From the NCBI GenBank assembly GCA_049595035.1, contig JBMYKD010000007.1, positions 31,473 through 95,472 of the forward strand: a stretch of DNA of 64,000 bases. The letters run 5' to 3'. Position 1 is the stretch's first letter. Every line of letters begins with the position of its first letter. Shown here in pieces: positions 8,779 through 17,992 of the stretch. The notes beneath the pieces were generated by a model. It had not been told where the DNA came from, ran no database searches, and saw only the letters and a program-made list of their open reading frames with translations. Both the position numbers and the translations under genes were made by a program. This DNA comes from UBA12202 sp049595035 (lineage in GTDB: Bacteria; Pseudomonadota; Alphaproteobacteria; Puniceispirillales; UBA1172).

Positions 8779-9177
8779 CTAGGCGGTATCACCTGCTGAA
8801 ATACGGTAAGATACAGAATTACAATCCGGATAAACATCTGGCTTTGACGTCTTGACCGTCACCCCGATAACATGGCGCATGGCGATAATATGATCAAGAA
8901 TGCGACGTGCCAGTGTTTCCTGCAGGTCATGATGGCGATCTGTCGCAATTGCAATCACGCCTTCTCTGATCAGGTCATAATCGAGGGTGTCATCAACATG
9001 GTCTGAAGATGGTTCTTCGGCAGGATCAAGCGATACCTCAACGTCAATCAATACCCTTTGTTTCGCTTGCCGTTCAAAATCATGCAATCCAATGGAACAC
9101 TGCACTGATATTTCCGATAGGATGACCGATCTGCGTGTAATAACCGGTACATCTTCTGATGCGATAATAGCTGTCAT
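8779..9177 (-). CDS. folB: dihydroneopterin aldolase
   Basis: Folate pathway enzyme converting dihydroneopterin to 6-hydroxymethyl-dihydropterin and glycolaldehyde. 132 residues, slightly long because of an N-terminal extension before the core EISVQCSIGLHDFER. The tunnel-fold features are the LDYDLIREGV segment with the pterin-anchoring region, and a C-terminal VTVKTSKPDVYPDC with the conserved lysine. Its start overlaps the stop of the upstream short-chain reductase (ATGA), so the two are coupled and probably act in the same pterin pathway. Confidence 0.93.
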   Translation of the reverse strand: MTAIIASEDVPVITRRSVILSEISVQCSIGLHDFERQAKQRVLIDVEVSLDPAEEPSSDHVDDTLDYDLIREGVIAIATDRHHDLQETLARRILDHIIAMRHVIGVTVKTSKPDVYPDCNSVSYRISAGDTA

Positions 9178-9971
9178 GTTAAATCCTGTTTATCAAGGAA
9201 TGCTACGTCACGATTAGGTGGCCGCAAATGCAACCCCCCATCAACGACAATGGTATGGCCTGTCATGGATGGTGTGTCCAGTATCATTTTTGCCAGACGG
9301 ATAATATCATCACATTCAGCCCCCCTCCCTAGCGGATTAAAGGCATGAGCAATGTGATATTCTTCATCTGTCTGATCACCTGACCGCAAGGTAATGCCCG
9401 GTGCAATCGCATTGACGCGAAGCCATGGCGCATAGGCTTGCGCCGCCATTTTTGTTAGCCCATCGAGAGCCATTTTAGATACGGTATAGGTATAATAATC
9501 CGGATTAAGCCCGACCAGCTTAGCATCGGTTATATTAACAACAGCCGCTTTTTTCTGACGGCTTTTCATAGCGGCGGCCAGTTCACGCATAATAATCGCC
9601 GGCGCAATCGCATTCACCGCCATATGTTTATGGAAACCGGATGCGGTAAAATCATCGCTGTCATCATAGGAAAATAAGGACGCATTATTAACAACCCCTG
9701 CCAGATGATCATCGGTTAAACAGTCCCTGATCAGGTTTTCACAAGCTTGCTCATCAGCTAGGTCAGCCTGATGAAGGGTGACCTGTCGACCCATATCCGT
9801 AATGATCTTGGCTGTTGCGATAGCATCTTGTTCGGAATCACGAAAATGCAGGTGGATATCCCATCCTTCCGTCGCCAAAGCAATGGCAAGGGCTTTGCCA
9901 ACACGTTTTGCCGCGCCGGTGATCAGTAAACTGCCTTGCCGTATCTGGCTATGTTGCGAATGTCTATTCAT
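9174..9971 (-). CDS. FolM/pteridine-reductase-like SDR
   Basis: Short-chain dehydrogenase, 265 residues. The cofactor loop reads TGAAKRVG (18-25), the variant typical of dihydromonapterin/dihydrofolate reductases (FolM) and pteridine reductases rather than the common TGxxxGIG. The catalytic pair is Tyr162 and Lys166 (YTVSK), with NNASLF and RVNAIAPG further family marks. Coupling to folB supports a pterin substrate. FolM-like enzymes can reduce dihydrofolate or dihydromonapterin using NADPH; which applies here cannot be told from sequence. Confidence 0.85.
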   Translation of the reverse strand: MNRHSQHSQIRQGSLLITGAAKRVGKALAIALATEGWDIHLHFRDSEQDAIATAKIITDMGRQVTLHQADLADEQACENLIRDCLTDDHLAGVVNNASLFSYDDSDDFTASGFHKHMAVNAIAPAIIMRELAAAMKSRQKKAAVVNITDAKLVGLNPDYYTYTVSKMALDGLTKMAAQAYAPWLRVNAIAPGITLRSGDQTDEEYHIAHAFNPLGRGAECDDIIRLAKMILDTPSMTGHTIVVDGGLHLRPPNRDVAFLDKQDLT

Positions 9972-9989
9972 GAATAGATATGCTTTCCG

Positions 9990-10931
9990 TTAAATCATAT
10001 CGACAACAATATCGGGGGTAATACCCGTTCTGGCAATAGCGGTATCAGCACCACCATCACGAAATAAACCATGACCTGTAACCAGAATAGTGGTCAAACC
10101 TGCTGCCGCACCACCCAGAATATCTGTGTGTAACGTATCACCGACCATGGCAATACGCTTACGTTTCCAGTTATTGCGCTGGGTAATATTTTCAAGCCTG
10201 TTGATAGATAGATCAAAATGGGTTGGATGCGGCTTTCCAAACCAGCGAATATCTGTTGCACCCCCCCTGATCAACTGCCAGGCGAAATAGCCCGGCTCAA
10301 AACTGAAGCGACCCGGATGCGGTGCGGAAACGTCCGGATTTGCAATCAGGATAGGGCATCCCGTCATCGCGGCTTCTGTCAGGCGGGCTTGCCATGCATC
10401 ATTCCACATTGTTGCCCCCATAACCGCAATGGCATCACAATCTGCCCATCCATCGGCAGACCCATCGGACAGGCGGATCAATGCCACATCATCCAATTCC
10501 AGATCAGCGGCAACATGATCAACAACGCCAATTTGTTGCCATTCTGACGGACGCTGATGGGTTAACCAATGGGTGATAGCGGCTCGGCTAGATACCACTT
10601 GCGGCGGGAGAACAGGCAAACCCATATCAGCATATTTATGACCAATCATCTGTTCATTCTGTGTGGCGCCATTGGTAACGACAAGAACCGGTTTATTCTT
10701 TTCCGCCGCCATGGATAGCAATTCTATTGCACCCGGGATAATATCCTTACCAATATTTAACACCCCAAATCCATCAAGCATAAAAGCATCAAAATCATTG
10801 ATCAGATCACGCAATCGCCCTGCTTTTTCCCCCCGTCCCGGAATATGATCTGGCATAATTGGGCGTAAATCCTCATAAACATGCAGGATATCATTAATAT
10901 CCAGTTGGGAAGGTTCAGAAGTGTTATTCAT
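9990..10931 (-). CDS. HAD-IIA family protein with altered DxD motif
   Basis: 313 residues from the ATG at 10931, chosen because AGGA lies about ten bases upstream; a longer frame begins at 10985. Subfamily IIA (NagD/PGPase-like) of haloacid dehalogenase phosphatases: motif I is FMLDGFGVLNIG, motif II lies in VLVVTNGA, GKPHP carries the motif III Lys, and VGDTLHTDILGG is motif IV. Motif I should read DxD, but the second Asp, the usual acid/base, is Phe here. Some alphaproteobacterial IIA subfamilies have Trp at this site, so a changed chemistry or a binding role is possible. The substrate is unknown. Confidence 0.82.
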   Translation of the reverse strand: MNNTSEPSQLDINDILHVYEDLRPIMPDHIPGRGEKAGRLRDLINDFDAFMLDGFGVLNIGKDIIPGAIELLSMAAEKNKPVLVVTNGATQNEQMIGHKYADMGLPVLPPQVVSSRAAITHWLTHQRPSEWQQIGVVDHVAADLELDDVALIRLSDGSADGWADCDAIAVMGATMWNDAWQARLTEAAMTGCPILIANPDVSAPHPGRFSFEPGYFAWQLIRGGATDIRWFGKPHPTHFDLSINRLENITQRNNWKRKRIAMVGDTLHTDILGGAAAGLTTILVTGHGLFRDGGADTAIARTGITPDIVVDMI

Positions 10932-11021
10932 ATTTATGCTTTCCTGATGTATAGATGATTTATCAGTGTCCATCACAGCATACATTTTAATTTTAAGAAT
11001 GAGTACCCAAAAGGACTTAAT

Positions 11022-11882
11022 ATGACCAATCCCACTTATCGCACAGAAGATTCATCCCCAGTTATTCTGATTACAGGAAGCTCATCAGGAATTGGCCTTG
11101 ATACCGCTAGATATTTTGCCAAAAAGGGATGGCATGTTATCGCGACATGCAGAAAAGATGCTGATGTAAAACGCATGAAGGAAGAAGGCTTAAGCAGTTT
11201 CCGGCTTGATTATGAAGATCAGGCTAGTCTGGAAGCTGTCGTGCCAACATTAAAAAAACTCACAGACGGCCGTATTGATGTTCTTTTCAATAATGGGGCA
11301 TATGCGGTGCCGTGCCTGACCGAAGATTTGCCTACACCGGCATTGCGGCAGATTTTTGAAGCGAATTTTTTTGGCTGGCATGATTTGACCTGCCGGATTT
11401 TGCCGCTCATGATTACCGCTGGCAAAGGCCGGATCATCCATAATTCATCCGTGCTAGGGTTTGCTGCCATGCGCGCAAGAGGCGCCTATAATGCCACTAA
11501 ATTTGCGCTTGAAGGTTGGACCGATACCATGCGGCTAGAGCTAAGCGACACCAATGTGGATCTTATTCTGGTGCAACCGGGGCCTATTCGCACGCGGATA
11601 AGGGAAAATGCCTATATCCAGTTCAAACGCTGGATTACATGGGAAGATTCACGCAACCCCGGTTTCTATACGAAAGGCCTGATCCCGCGATTAAGTGCCG
11701 AAACCCCGGAAAAAGACCTGTTTGAGCTGATGCCTGATGCGGTGACGCGTGCCGTCTGGCACGCCGCCACGGCGCGACGTCCAAAATTGCGTTATCGGAT
11801 TACCTGGGCCACAAAAATTATGGCTGTTGCCAAACGGGTACTTAGCACCAGAATGATGGATAAATTTGCTAGCCGTTTCTAG
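11022..11882 (+). CDS. short-chain dehydrogenase/reductase
   Basis: Classical SDR of 286 residues with cofactor loop GSSSGIG (20-26 region), NNGAY (90-94), and the catalytic Tyr156/Lys160 pair (YNATK) preceded by an IIHNSS strand containing the catalytic Ser. The basic residue after the second strand (ATCRKDADV) suggests NADP(H). A longer C-terminal part than core SDRs is like the retinol-dehydrogenase-type family. The start has AAAGGA upstream. Substrate unknown; neighbours do not decide it. Confidence 0.88.
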   Translation: MTNPTYRTEDSSPVILITGSSSGIGLDTARYFAKKGWHVIATCRKDADVKRMKEEGLSSFRLDYEDQASLEAVVPTLKKLTDGRIDVLFNNGAYAVPCLTEDLPTPALRQIFEANFFGWHDLTCRILPLMITAGKGRIIHNSSVLGFAAMRARGAYNATKFALEGWTDTMRLELSDTNVDLILVQPGPIRTRIRENAYIQFKRWITWEDSRNPGFYTKGLIPRLSAETPEKDLFELMPDAVTRAVWHAATARRPKLRYRITWATKIMAVAKRVLSTRMMDKFASRF

Positions 11883-11908
11883 ATGATCCAAAATGATCCG
11901 GCATCAAC

Positions 11909-12673
11909 CTAGTTTTTGTAATCGGACTTTTCATCATCCAGAATGGCTTTTAGCTCATTAAAATGGCTGTCACTTTGCCCCGGATAGCTTTCAAGTTCAT
12001 CAGCGGTCTTGCTAGCGATTTCATCGGATAGCACCCGCAATGGCTGTCCGGTTTGCAAAGCTTTGATATATGTTTCTGCCGACCGTTCAAAATAATAGAG
12101 CCGGTTAAACGCATCAGCAACGCTATCCCCCATCACCAGCACCCCATGATTGCCCATGATCAGGACTTTCTTTTTAGGGTCGGATAGCATAGCGGCACAA
12201 CGTTCGCCTTCTTCTTCAAAAGCAAGCCCACCATAATTATCATCAATTATATAGCGATCATAAAATGTTGCCGTATTCTGATCGATGGGCGGCAGATTAC
12301 TATCAGCAAGCGATGCCAGCACCGTTGCGTAAATCGAATGCACATGCAGAACACATCTGGCATGCTTACAATGCCGGTGGATTGATCCATGTAATCCCCA
12401 TGCTGTCGGATCAGGCGCATCCGGATCATCTGCCGAAGATGGGTTATTGCTGTCCAGAAAGAGCAGATCACTGGCCTTGATACGGGAAAAATGACGATGA
12501 TTGGGGTTCATCAGAAACTGTGTTCCGTCATCATTGACAGCAAGAGAAAAATGATTTGCCACCCCTTCATGCCAGTTCAGTTTGACAGCCCAGCGAAAGG
12601 CAGCGGCCAGATCAACACGTTCATCGTAAAAATCGATATTCGCACGATTGGTTTTCAGCTCAGCAATTGCCAT
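11909..12673 (-). CDS. class II aldolase/adducin family protein
   Basis: 254 residues. The start at 12673 is chosen because AAGGAG sits seven bases upstream, inside a five-codon longer frame. The family fold is shown by VANHFSLAV (38-46), the metal histidines LHVHS (His110, His112) and MGNHGVLVMGDS (His176). Members include L-fuculose-phosphate aldolase, L-ribulose-phosphate epimerase and many uncharacterised proteins like this one. It is divergent from the sarcosine-oxidase-type operon, which may mean a shared substrate theme, but the reaction cannot be assigned. Confidence 0.85.
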   Translation of the reverse strand: MAIAELKTNRANIDFYDERVDLAAAFRWAVKLNWHEGVANHFSLAVNDDGTQFLMNPNHRHFSRIKASDLLFLDSNNPSSADDPDAPDPTAWGLHGSIHRHCKHARCVLHVHSIYATVLASLADSNLPPIDQNTATFYDRYIIDDNYGGLAFEEEGERCAAMLSDPKKKVLIMGNHGVLVMGDSVADAFNRLYYFERSAETYIKALQTGQPLRVLSDEIASKTADELESYPGQSDSHFNELKAILDDEKSDYKN

Positions 12674-12829
12674 GGTTTTCTCCTTCATCTGTCTTCCATA
12701 GTCTTCACAGAAAGCATCATCACTTTCCTGATGGAATCGGTTTTAACATGTTTCCCTATTCTGTCTAAAATGACAACAGATATCATTTAACCAGAATAGA
12801 AACTTTTATGTCGCATGAAAAGAAAACAC

Positions 12830-12857
12830 TTGGAAAAGTATTTAGTTTAATTAATAT
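12830..12857 (+). promoter_or_regulatory. candidate promoter of the sox operon
   Basis: TTGGAA (12830-12835), a 16-base spacer and TAATAT (12852-12857) lie 28 bases before the soxB ATG. The gap of about 210 bases between the two divergent genes is otherwise AT-rich and shows no riboswitch that I recognise. Confidence 0.45.
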
Positions 12858-12884
12858 GAGCTATTCTTTTTCTGAGTGTTCATC

Positions 12885-14135
12885 ATGCGATATTCCATCT
12901 GGTCTGTTATCAAACAAGGATTGCGGTCGAACCGCGACTGGAAGCCCGCCTGGCGCGACCCCGAACCCAAAGCATCATATGATGCTATTATTGTTGGTGG
13001 CGGCGGTCATGGGCTGGCCACCGCATATTATCTGGCATCCGAACATGGCATGACTAATATCGCTGTTATCGAAAAAGGCTGGATTGGCGGCGGCAATGTT
13101 GGCAGAAACACAACCATCATCCGGTCGAATTATCTGCTTCCCGGCAACGAAGCCTTTTATGAATTATCCCTTAAATTATGGGAAGGGCTAGAACAAAGCA
13201 TCAATTATAATGCCATGGTATCCCAGCGTGGTATTATCAATCTGTTCCATTCTGATGCCCAGCGTGATGCCGCAGTACGTCGTGGGAACAGCATGATCAT
13301 GCATGGCGCGGATGCCACTCTCTTGGATGAAGATGATCTGCGCCAGATCTGTCCATTTCTGGATTTTCAAAACGCCCGTTTTCCGATTAAGGGCGGATTG
13401 ATGCAGAAACGTGGTGGCAGTGTCCGTCACGATGCCGTGGCATGGGGTTATGCCCGTGCGGCTGATGCTCTTGGGGTCGATATCATCCAGAATTGTGAGG
13501 TGACAGGCTTCATCATGGAAGCAGGCAAATGTGTTGGCGTTGATACCACCCGCGGAAAGATAAAGGCTAAAAAAACAGGCGTGGCCGTTGCCGGTTCGAC
13601 CAGCCGTGTCATGGGTAAAGCTGGTATGCGGCTACCTATCGAAAGCCATGTTTTGCAGGCCTTTGTATCAGAAGGGTTAAAACCCATCATTCCGGGTGTT
13701 GTCACCTATGGCGCCGGACATTTCTATATCAGCCAGTCTGATAAGGGCGGGCTTGTCTTTGGCGGTGATATTGATGGTTATAACAGTTATGCCCAGCGTG
13801 GCAATCTTCCTGTGGTCGAAGATGTTTGCGAAGGCGGGATGGCATTGATGCCCATGATAGGCAAGGCCAGATTACTGCGTATGTGGGGTGGCATTATGGA
13901 TATGTCCATGGATGGGTCTCCTTTTATTGATAAAACGGATATACCAGGTCTCTATCTTAACGCCGGCTGGTGTTATGGTGGCTTTAAGGCAACCCCGGGA
14001 TCAGGATGGTGCTTTGCCCATTTATTAGCAACTGATCAGTCTCATGATGTTGCTAAAGCATATCGGATTAACCGATTCCAGAGTGGTGCCGCTCTGGATG
14101 AAAAAGGGTCTGGCGCACAGCCCAACCTGCATTAG
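12885..14135 (+). CDS. soxB: sarcosine oxidase-type beta subunit
   Basis: 416 residues. Flavoprotein subunit that carries the amine oxidation site in heterotetrameric sarcosine oxidase. It starts MRYSIWSVIKQGL, the usual soxB N-terminus, so the ATG at 12885 is preferred over a GTG nine bases earlier. The dinucleotide loop is IVGGGGHGLATAYY (36-49). His182 in RHDAVAW is where covalent FMN is attached in characterised enzymes, so the two-flavin design seems intact. First gene of soxBDAG. Close relatives oxidise other N-methylated or secondary amines, so sarcosine as substrate is likely but not proven. Confidence 0.93.
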   Translation: MRYSIWSVIKQGLRSNRDWKPAWRDPEPKASYDAIIVGGGGHGLATAYYLASEHGMTNIAVIEKGWIGGGNVGRNTTIIRSNYLLPGNEAFYELSLKLWEGLEQSINYNAMVSQRGIINLFHSDAQRDAAVRRGNSMIMHGADATLLDEDDLRQICPFLDFQNARFPIKGGLMQKRGGSVRHDAVAWGYARAADALGVDIIQNCEVTGFIMEAGKCVGVDTTRGKIKAKKTGVAVAGSTSRVMGKAGMRLPIESHVLQAFVSEGLKPIIPGVVTYGAGHFYISQSDKGGLVFGGDIDGYNSYAQRGNLPVVEDVCEGGMALMPMIGKARLLRMWGGIMDMSMDGSPFIDKTDIPGLYLNAGWCYGGFKATPGSGWCFAHLLATDQSHDVAKAYRINRFQSGAALDEKGSGAQPNLH

Positions 14136-14145
14136 GGAGAATAGC

Positions 14146-14448
14146 ATGATCATACCACATCCATTGCTTGGCCCCCGTGATGCTGCTGAATTTACCTATC
14201 TTGGTGATGCATCCATGTTATTGCGACCCGACCCGGCAACAGAACAGAACCCTGACAAACTGATGAAAGCATTTCACGATTATGTACATCTGCGCGATAA
14301 TCCGGCCGGTATTCATAAGGAATTATGGTTTCATGAACAAGGTGACAGATCATGGCTTGTGGTAACTAGACATGTATCCACCCATGAAATTATCTCGGTT
14401 GAACTAGCCAGTGACGTGAAAAAAGCATCGAAGAGGAAAAGCAAATGA
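14146..14448 (+). CDS. soxD: sarcosine oxidase-type delta subunit lacking zinc cysteines
   Basis: 100 residues from the ATG at 14146, preceded by TAGGGAGA. The position between soxB and soxA and the LGPRDAAEFTYLGDA stretch identify a delta subunit. Characterised delta subunits begin with CPxCGPR and have His and a third Cys later, which together bind zinc. Here the first motif reads HPLLGPR and the later one HEQGDRSW, so all three cysteines are replaced. The protein probably folds without zinc and may mark a distinct branch of the family. It ends in a basic tail and overlaps soxA by four bases (ATGA). Confidence 0.88.
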   Translation: MIIPHPLLGPRDAAEFTYLGDASMLLRPDPATEQNPDKLMKAFHDYVHLRDNPAGIHKELWFHEQGDRSWLVVTRHVSTHEIISVELASDVKKASKRKSK

Positions 14449-17405
14449 GCCGTTCGATGCGTATCAAAGGCGGATTGGTTGATCGGTCATCGCCCCTGAA
14501 TTTTAAATTTAATAACCATGAATATCAGGGTTTTGCCGGTGATACGGTTGCATCTGCATTATTGGCGAATGATGTTCATCTGGTAGGGAGATCATTTAAA
14601 TATCACCGGCCGCGTGGGATTATGACTTCCGGCGCCGAAGAACCTAATGCCTTGATGACCATTGGCACTGGGGATGATGCTGATCCTAATACGCGGGCCA
14701 CCATAGCTGAACTTTATGACAACATGATTGTCAAAAGCCAGAATCACGTTGGCTCACTCAACTTTGATCTGATGGCAATCAATGACTGGTTGTCACCATT
14801 CCTGAGTGCAGGTTTCTATTATAAAACATTCATGTGGCCAGCCGCATTCTGGGAAAAATTATATGAACCTGTGATCCGTCGCGCCGCCGGATTAGGGGCA
14901 TTATCCGGTAAAGAAGACCCCAGCCTTTATGACAAAGGATACAGGCATGCTGATCTGTTAGTGATTGGTGGCGGGATATCCGGATTAATGTCTGCTTTAC
15001 TTGCTGGTCGTGCCGGTTTACGCGTGATACTGGCTGATGAGGATTTTCGCTTTGGTGGCAGTGCCCTTGCTATGCAGGGGGATATTGACGGCATACCATT
15101 TGCCGAATGGGTCAATCATACCGTTGAAGAACTATCAGGCATGCCACATGTGACATTAATGCCGCGAAGCACGGTTTTTGGTGTTTTTGATCACGGGATT
15201 TATGGCATAATAGAAAACCTGTCAGACCATCTGCCACAGAAAGACAAACCACCATACAGGCAGGTGATGTGGAAGGTGATGGCAAAACGTGCCATTCTGG
15301 CATCAGGTGCATTAGAACGTCCTCTCGCCTTTGCCGATAATGACCGGCCGGGTATCATGCTGGCAGGTGCTGTCAGGGAATATGCCAATCGCTATGCCGT
15401 GGCTACCGGTAATTCTGTTTCTATCATGACTAATAATGATAGCGGTATTGCCACCGCGATTGATCTGGCAGAAGCCGGAGTCAATGTGGCGGCACTCATA
15501 GACAGTCGTGCTTCTGCTGAAAGCCATCAGCATTTACCAAAAGAAATCCGGCTTATTGCCGGTGATACCATTGCCCGCACCACTGGCCGCAAACGCATCA
15601 GATCAGTGACATTAGAAAGCGGAATTAAAATACCAACAGATTGTTTGGCTGTTTCAGGTGGCTGGTCACCTGCCCTGCATCTGACATGTCATCATCGTGG
15701 TCGTCCTGTCTGGAATGATGATATTGTTGGTTTTGTCCCCGGTACAGATTTGCCCCCCGGATTATTACTAGCCGGTTCAGTCACCGGAGCCATGTCCACT
15801 AAAGCCTGTCTTGATCAGTCGGTTGCCGCTATTAATACTGCCCTCAAGGAACTAGGCAGAAAAACAATTTCCAAACCTCACATTTCAGCTGAAGACAAGC
15901 CCTATCATATCGCCCCGCTATGGCAAATGGGACGGAATCCCAAGGCGCGGAAGTTCGTTGATTTCCAGAATGACGTATCCAGCAAGGATATCAAGCTGGC
16001 TCATCAGGAAGGCTATCGTTCGGTTGAACATCTGAAACGCTATACCACCATGGGCATGGCGACCGATCAGGGCAAGACATCAAACGTATTAGGACTGGCT
16101 ATTATGGCGGAAGAATCCGGCCGTAGTATTTCTGAAACAGGAACCACTATTTTCCGGCCACCCTATACGCCTGTTCCGATTGGGGCGTTTGCTGGCAGAA
16201 GCCGCGGCAAAGCATTCCGGCCAACGCGGCTTACCCCGTCCCATCAGTGGGCACAGGAACAGAATGCTGATTTTGTTGAAGCAGGCGCTTGGTTACGCGC
16301 CCAATGGTTTACGCGTAAAGGGGAAACACATTGGCGGCAATCTGTTGATCGCGAAGTTCTGGCAACACGATCTTCGGTGGGGATATGTGATGTTTCCACT
16401 TTAGGCAAGATTGATATACAGGGGCGTGATGCTACCACTTTCGTGAATCTGGTTTATGCTAATGGCTTTGCTAAATTACCTGTTGGGAAAACCCGATACG
16501 GATTAATGCTGCGTGAAGACGGATTTGTCATGGATGATGGCACCACGGCTCGCCTTGGTGAAAATCATTACGTCATGACAACCACAACCGCCAATGCTGT
16601 TCTTGTCTATCGGCATCTTGAGTTTTGTCGTCAGGGGCTTTGGCCTGATCTGGATGTTCAGTTAATTTCCACGACCGAACAATTTGCACAATATGCCATT
16701 GCTGGCCCCAATGCCCGCAACCTGCTGAACATGATTATTGATAATGGCGTTGATATCAGTGACGCGGCCTTCCCTTTCATGGCATGTGGTGAGATTTCAA
16801 TCTGTAATGGAATACCGGCAAGGCTGTTCCGGATTTCCTTTTCCGGTGAACTCGCTTATGAATTGGCTGTTCCGGCCCGTTATGGTGATGCCCTGATTCG
16901 CCTGCTGATGGATATTGGCCAACCACTGGATATCACGCCTTACGGTACTGAAGCCCTTGGTGTGATGCGCATTGAAAAAGGCCATCCTGCTGGCAATGAA
17001 TTGAACGGCCAGACATCAGCGCATCATCTGGGTATGGGAAAAATGCTTAATCCGAACAAGGATTTCATCGGTAAGATCATGGCCATGCGGCCGGAACTTA
17101 CGCGGGATGATGGTATTCGTCTGGTTGGATTAAAACCGGTTGATCCTGTTAATGCTATCAGTGCGGGTGCCCATATTCTGCCTCTTGGTGCCGCACCTAC
17201 CGTTGCACATGATCAGGGCTGGGTGAGTTCTGTGGCATGGTCTCCCATGATGCAGACGTCAATCGCACTGGCATTTGTGGCAAGCGGCAATCACCGATAT
17301 GGTGAAGTTGTTCGCGCCGCCGACCCCTTACGCGGCAGGGATGTCGAAGTCGAAATTGTGAGCCCGCATTTCTTTGACCCGGAAGGGAGACGGCTTCATG
17401 GTTAG
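14445..17405 (+). CDS. soxA: sarcosine oxidase-type alpha subunit
   Basis: 986 residues, normal for the family. Order: an N-terminal ferredoxin-like region (HEYQGFAGDTVASALLAN, then RSFKYHRPRGI), a pyridine-nucleotide/flavin-type domain starting LLVIGGGISGLMSALLAG (about 167-185), and a C-terminal GcvT-like aminomethyltransferase domain (about 600-986). The last domain would take the one-carbon unit from the oxidised amine to tetrahydrofolate. Overlaps soxD (ATGA) and soxG by eight bases. No folD, purU or glyA is next door, unlike many sox operons. Confidence 0.94.
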   Translation: MSRSMRIKGGLVDRSSPLNFKFNNHEYQGFAGDTVASALLANDVHLVGRSFKYHRPRGIMTSGAEEPNALMTIGTGDDADPNTRATIAELYDNMIVKSQNHVGSLNFDLMAINDWLSPFLSAGFYYKTFMWPAAFWEKLYEPVIRRAAGLGALSGKEDPSLYDKGYRHADLLVIGGGISGLMSALLAGRAGLRVILADEDFRFGGSALAMQGDIDGIPFAEWVNHTVEELSGMPHVTLMPRSTVFGVFDHGIYGIIENLSDHLPQKDKPPYRQVMWKVMAKRAILASGALERPLAFADNDRPGIMLAGAVREYANRYAVATGNSVSIMTNNDSGIATAIDLAEAGVNVAALIDSRASAESHQHLPKEIRLIAGDTIARTTGRKRIRSVTLESGIKIPTDCLAVSGGWSPALHLTCHHRGRPVWNDDIVGFVPGTDLPPGLLLAGSVTGAMSTKACLDQSVAAINTALKELGRKTISKPHISAEDKPYHIAPLWQMGRNPKARKFVDFQNDVSSKDIKLAHQEGYRSVEHLKRYTTMGMATDQGKTSNVLGLAIMAEESGRSISETGTTIFRPPYTPVPIGAFAGRSRGKAFRPTRLTPSHQWAQEQNADFVEAGAWLRAQWFTRKGETHWRQSVDREVLATRSSVGICDVSTLGKIDIQGRDATTFVNLVYANGFAKLPVGKTRYGLMLREDGFVMDDGTTARLGENHYVMTTTTANAVLVYRHLEFCRQGLWPDLDVQLISTTEQFAQYAIAGPNARNLLNMIIDNGVDISDAAFPFMACGEISICNGIPARLFRISFSGELAYELAVPARYGDALIRLLMDIGQPLDITPYGTEALGVMRIEKGHPAGNELNGQTSAHHLGMGKMLNPNKDFIGKIMAMRPELTRDDGIRLVGLKPVDPVNAISAGAHILPLGAAPTVAHDQGWVSSVAWSPMMQTSIALAFVASGNHRYGEVVRAADPLRGRDVEVEIVSPHFFDPEGRRLHG

Positions 17406-17973
17406 TCCATTAACTGCAACCTCGCCACTATCAGCCTTTACCCTGAAAGCACCTGACGCGGAATGTAAAGAACAAACCGGAGTTGCCATCATTTCAGTAA
17501 GTATGGCCAAAAGCGGGGCAAGAAAGCTGGCTACCGCTTTCAAAAATCTGTATGGCGTTGCCCTTCCCAAACCTGGCCAATATGTGATGATCAAGGATGG
17601 CATGATTCTTTCTTCGGCGCGTGATCAGTTTTTTGTCTGCCAGAAAGCAACACCAGAAACTTTGTTGAAAACCCTGACAAAACAATGTTCGGGGGCAGCA
17701 AGCATGACAGATCAGAGCGATGCCTGGGCACAGATCATCCTTTCAGGGGCGGCCTGTCCTGCCATCATGGAACGGCTTTGTCATATTGATACTTCTGTTG
17801 CGGCTTTTCCCATTGGTTCAGTCGCCAGAACATCTATCGAGCATATGGGCGCGATCATTGCCAGAATTAAGCCTGCCGCCAGACAGAATGATGCGTTTTT
17901 AATATTAACCCCGCGGTCATCTGCCGGCGATATGGCGCATGCACTGGCACACACACCACCCTTTTTCAGCTAG
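17398..17973 (+). CDS. soxG: sarcosine oxidase-type gamma subunit
   Basis: 191 residues. The start is the ATG at 17398, overlapping the end of soxA and preceded by GGAAGGGAGA. Sequence is divergent, as usual for gamma subunits, which have a GcvT/TrmE-like fold and contact the alpha subunit. The segment WAQIILSGAACPAIMERL and the following FPIGSVARTSIEHMGAI match the pattern of the family core. Last gene of soxBDAG, 19 bases from the convergent glutathione peroxidase gene. Confidence 0.85.
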   Translation: MVSPLTATSPLSAFTLKAPDAECKEQTGVAIISVSMAKSGARKLATAFKNLYGVALPKPGQYVMIKDGMILSSARDQFFVCQKATPETLLKTLTKQCSGAASMTDQSDAWAQIILSGAACPAIMERLCHIDTSVAAFPIGSVARTSIEHMGAIIARIKPAARQNDAFLILTPRSSAGDMAHALAHTPPFFS

Positions 17974-17992
17974 TCTTTCTGAATATGCCGTT

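Noticed and set aside
12689..12884. Glycine riboswitch ahead of the sox operon
   Set aside because: No paired conserved cores of that riboswitch are recognisable; the region is AT-rich and promoter-like only.
12808..13053. Small open frame upstream of and overlapping soxB
   Set aside because: Low-quality composition, overlaps soxB out of frame, no family resemblance; probably chance.
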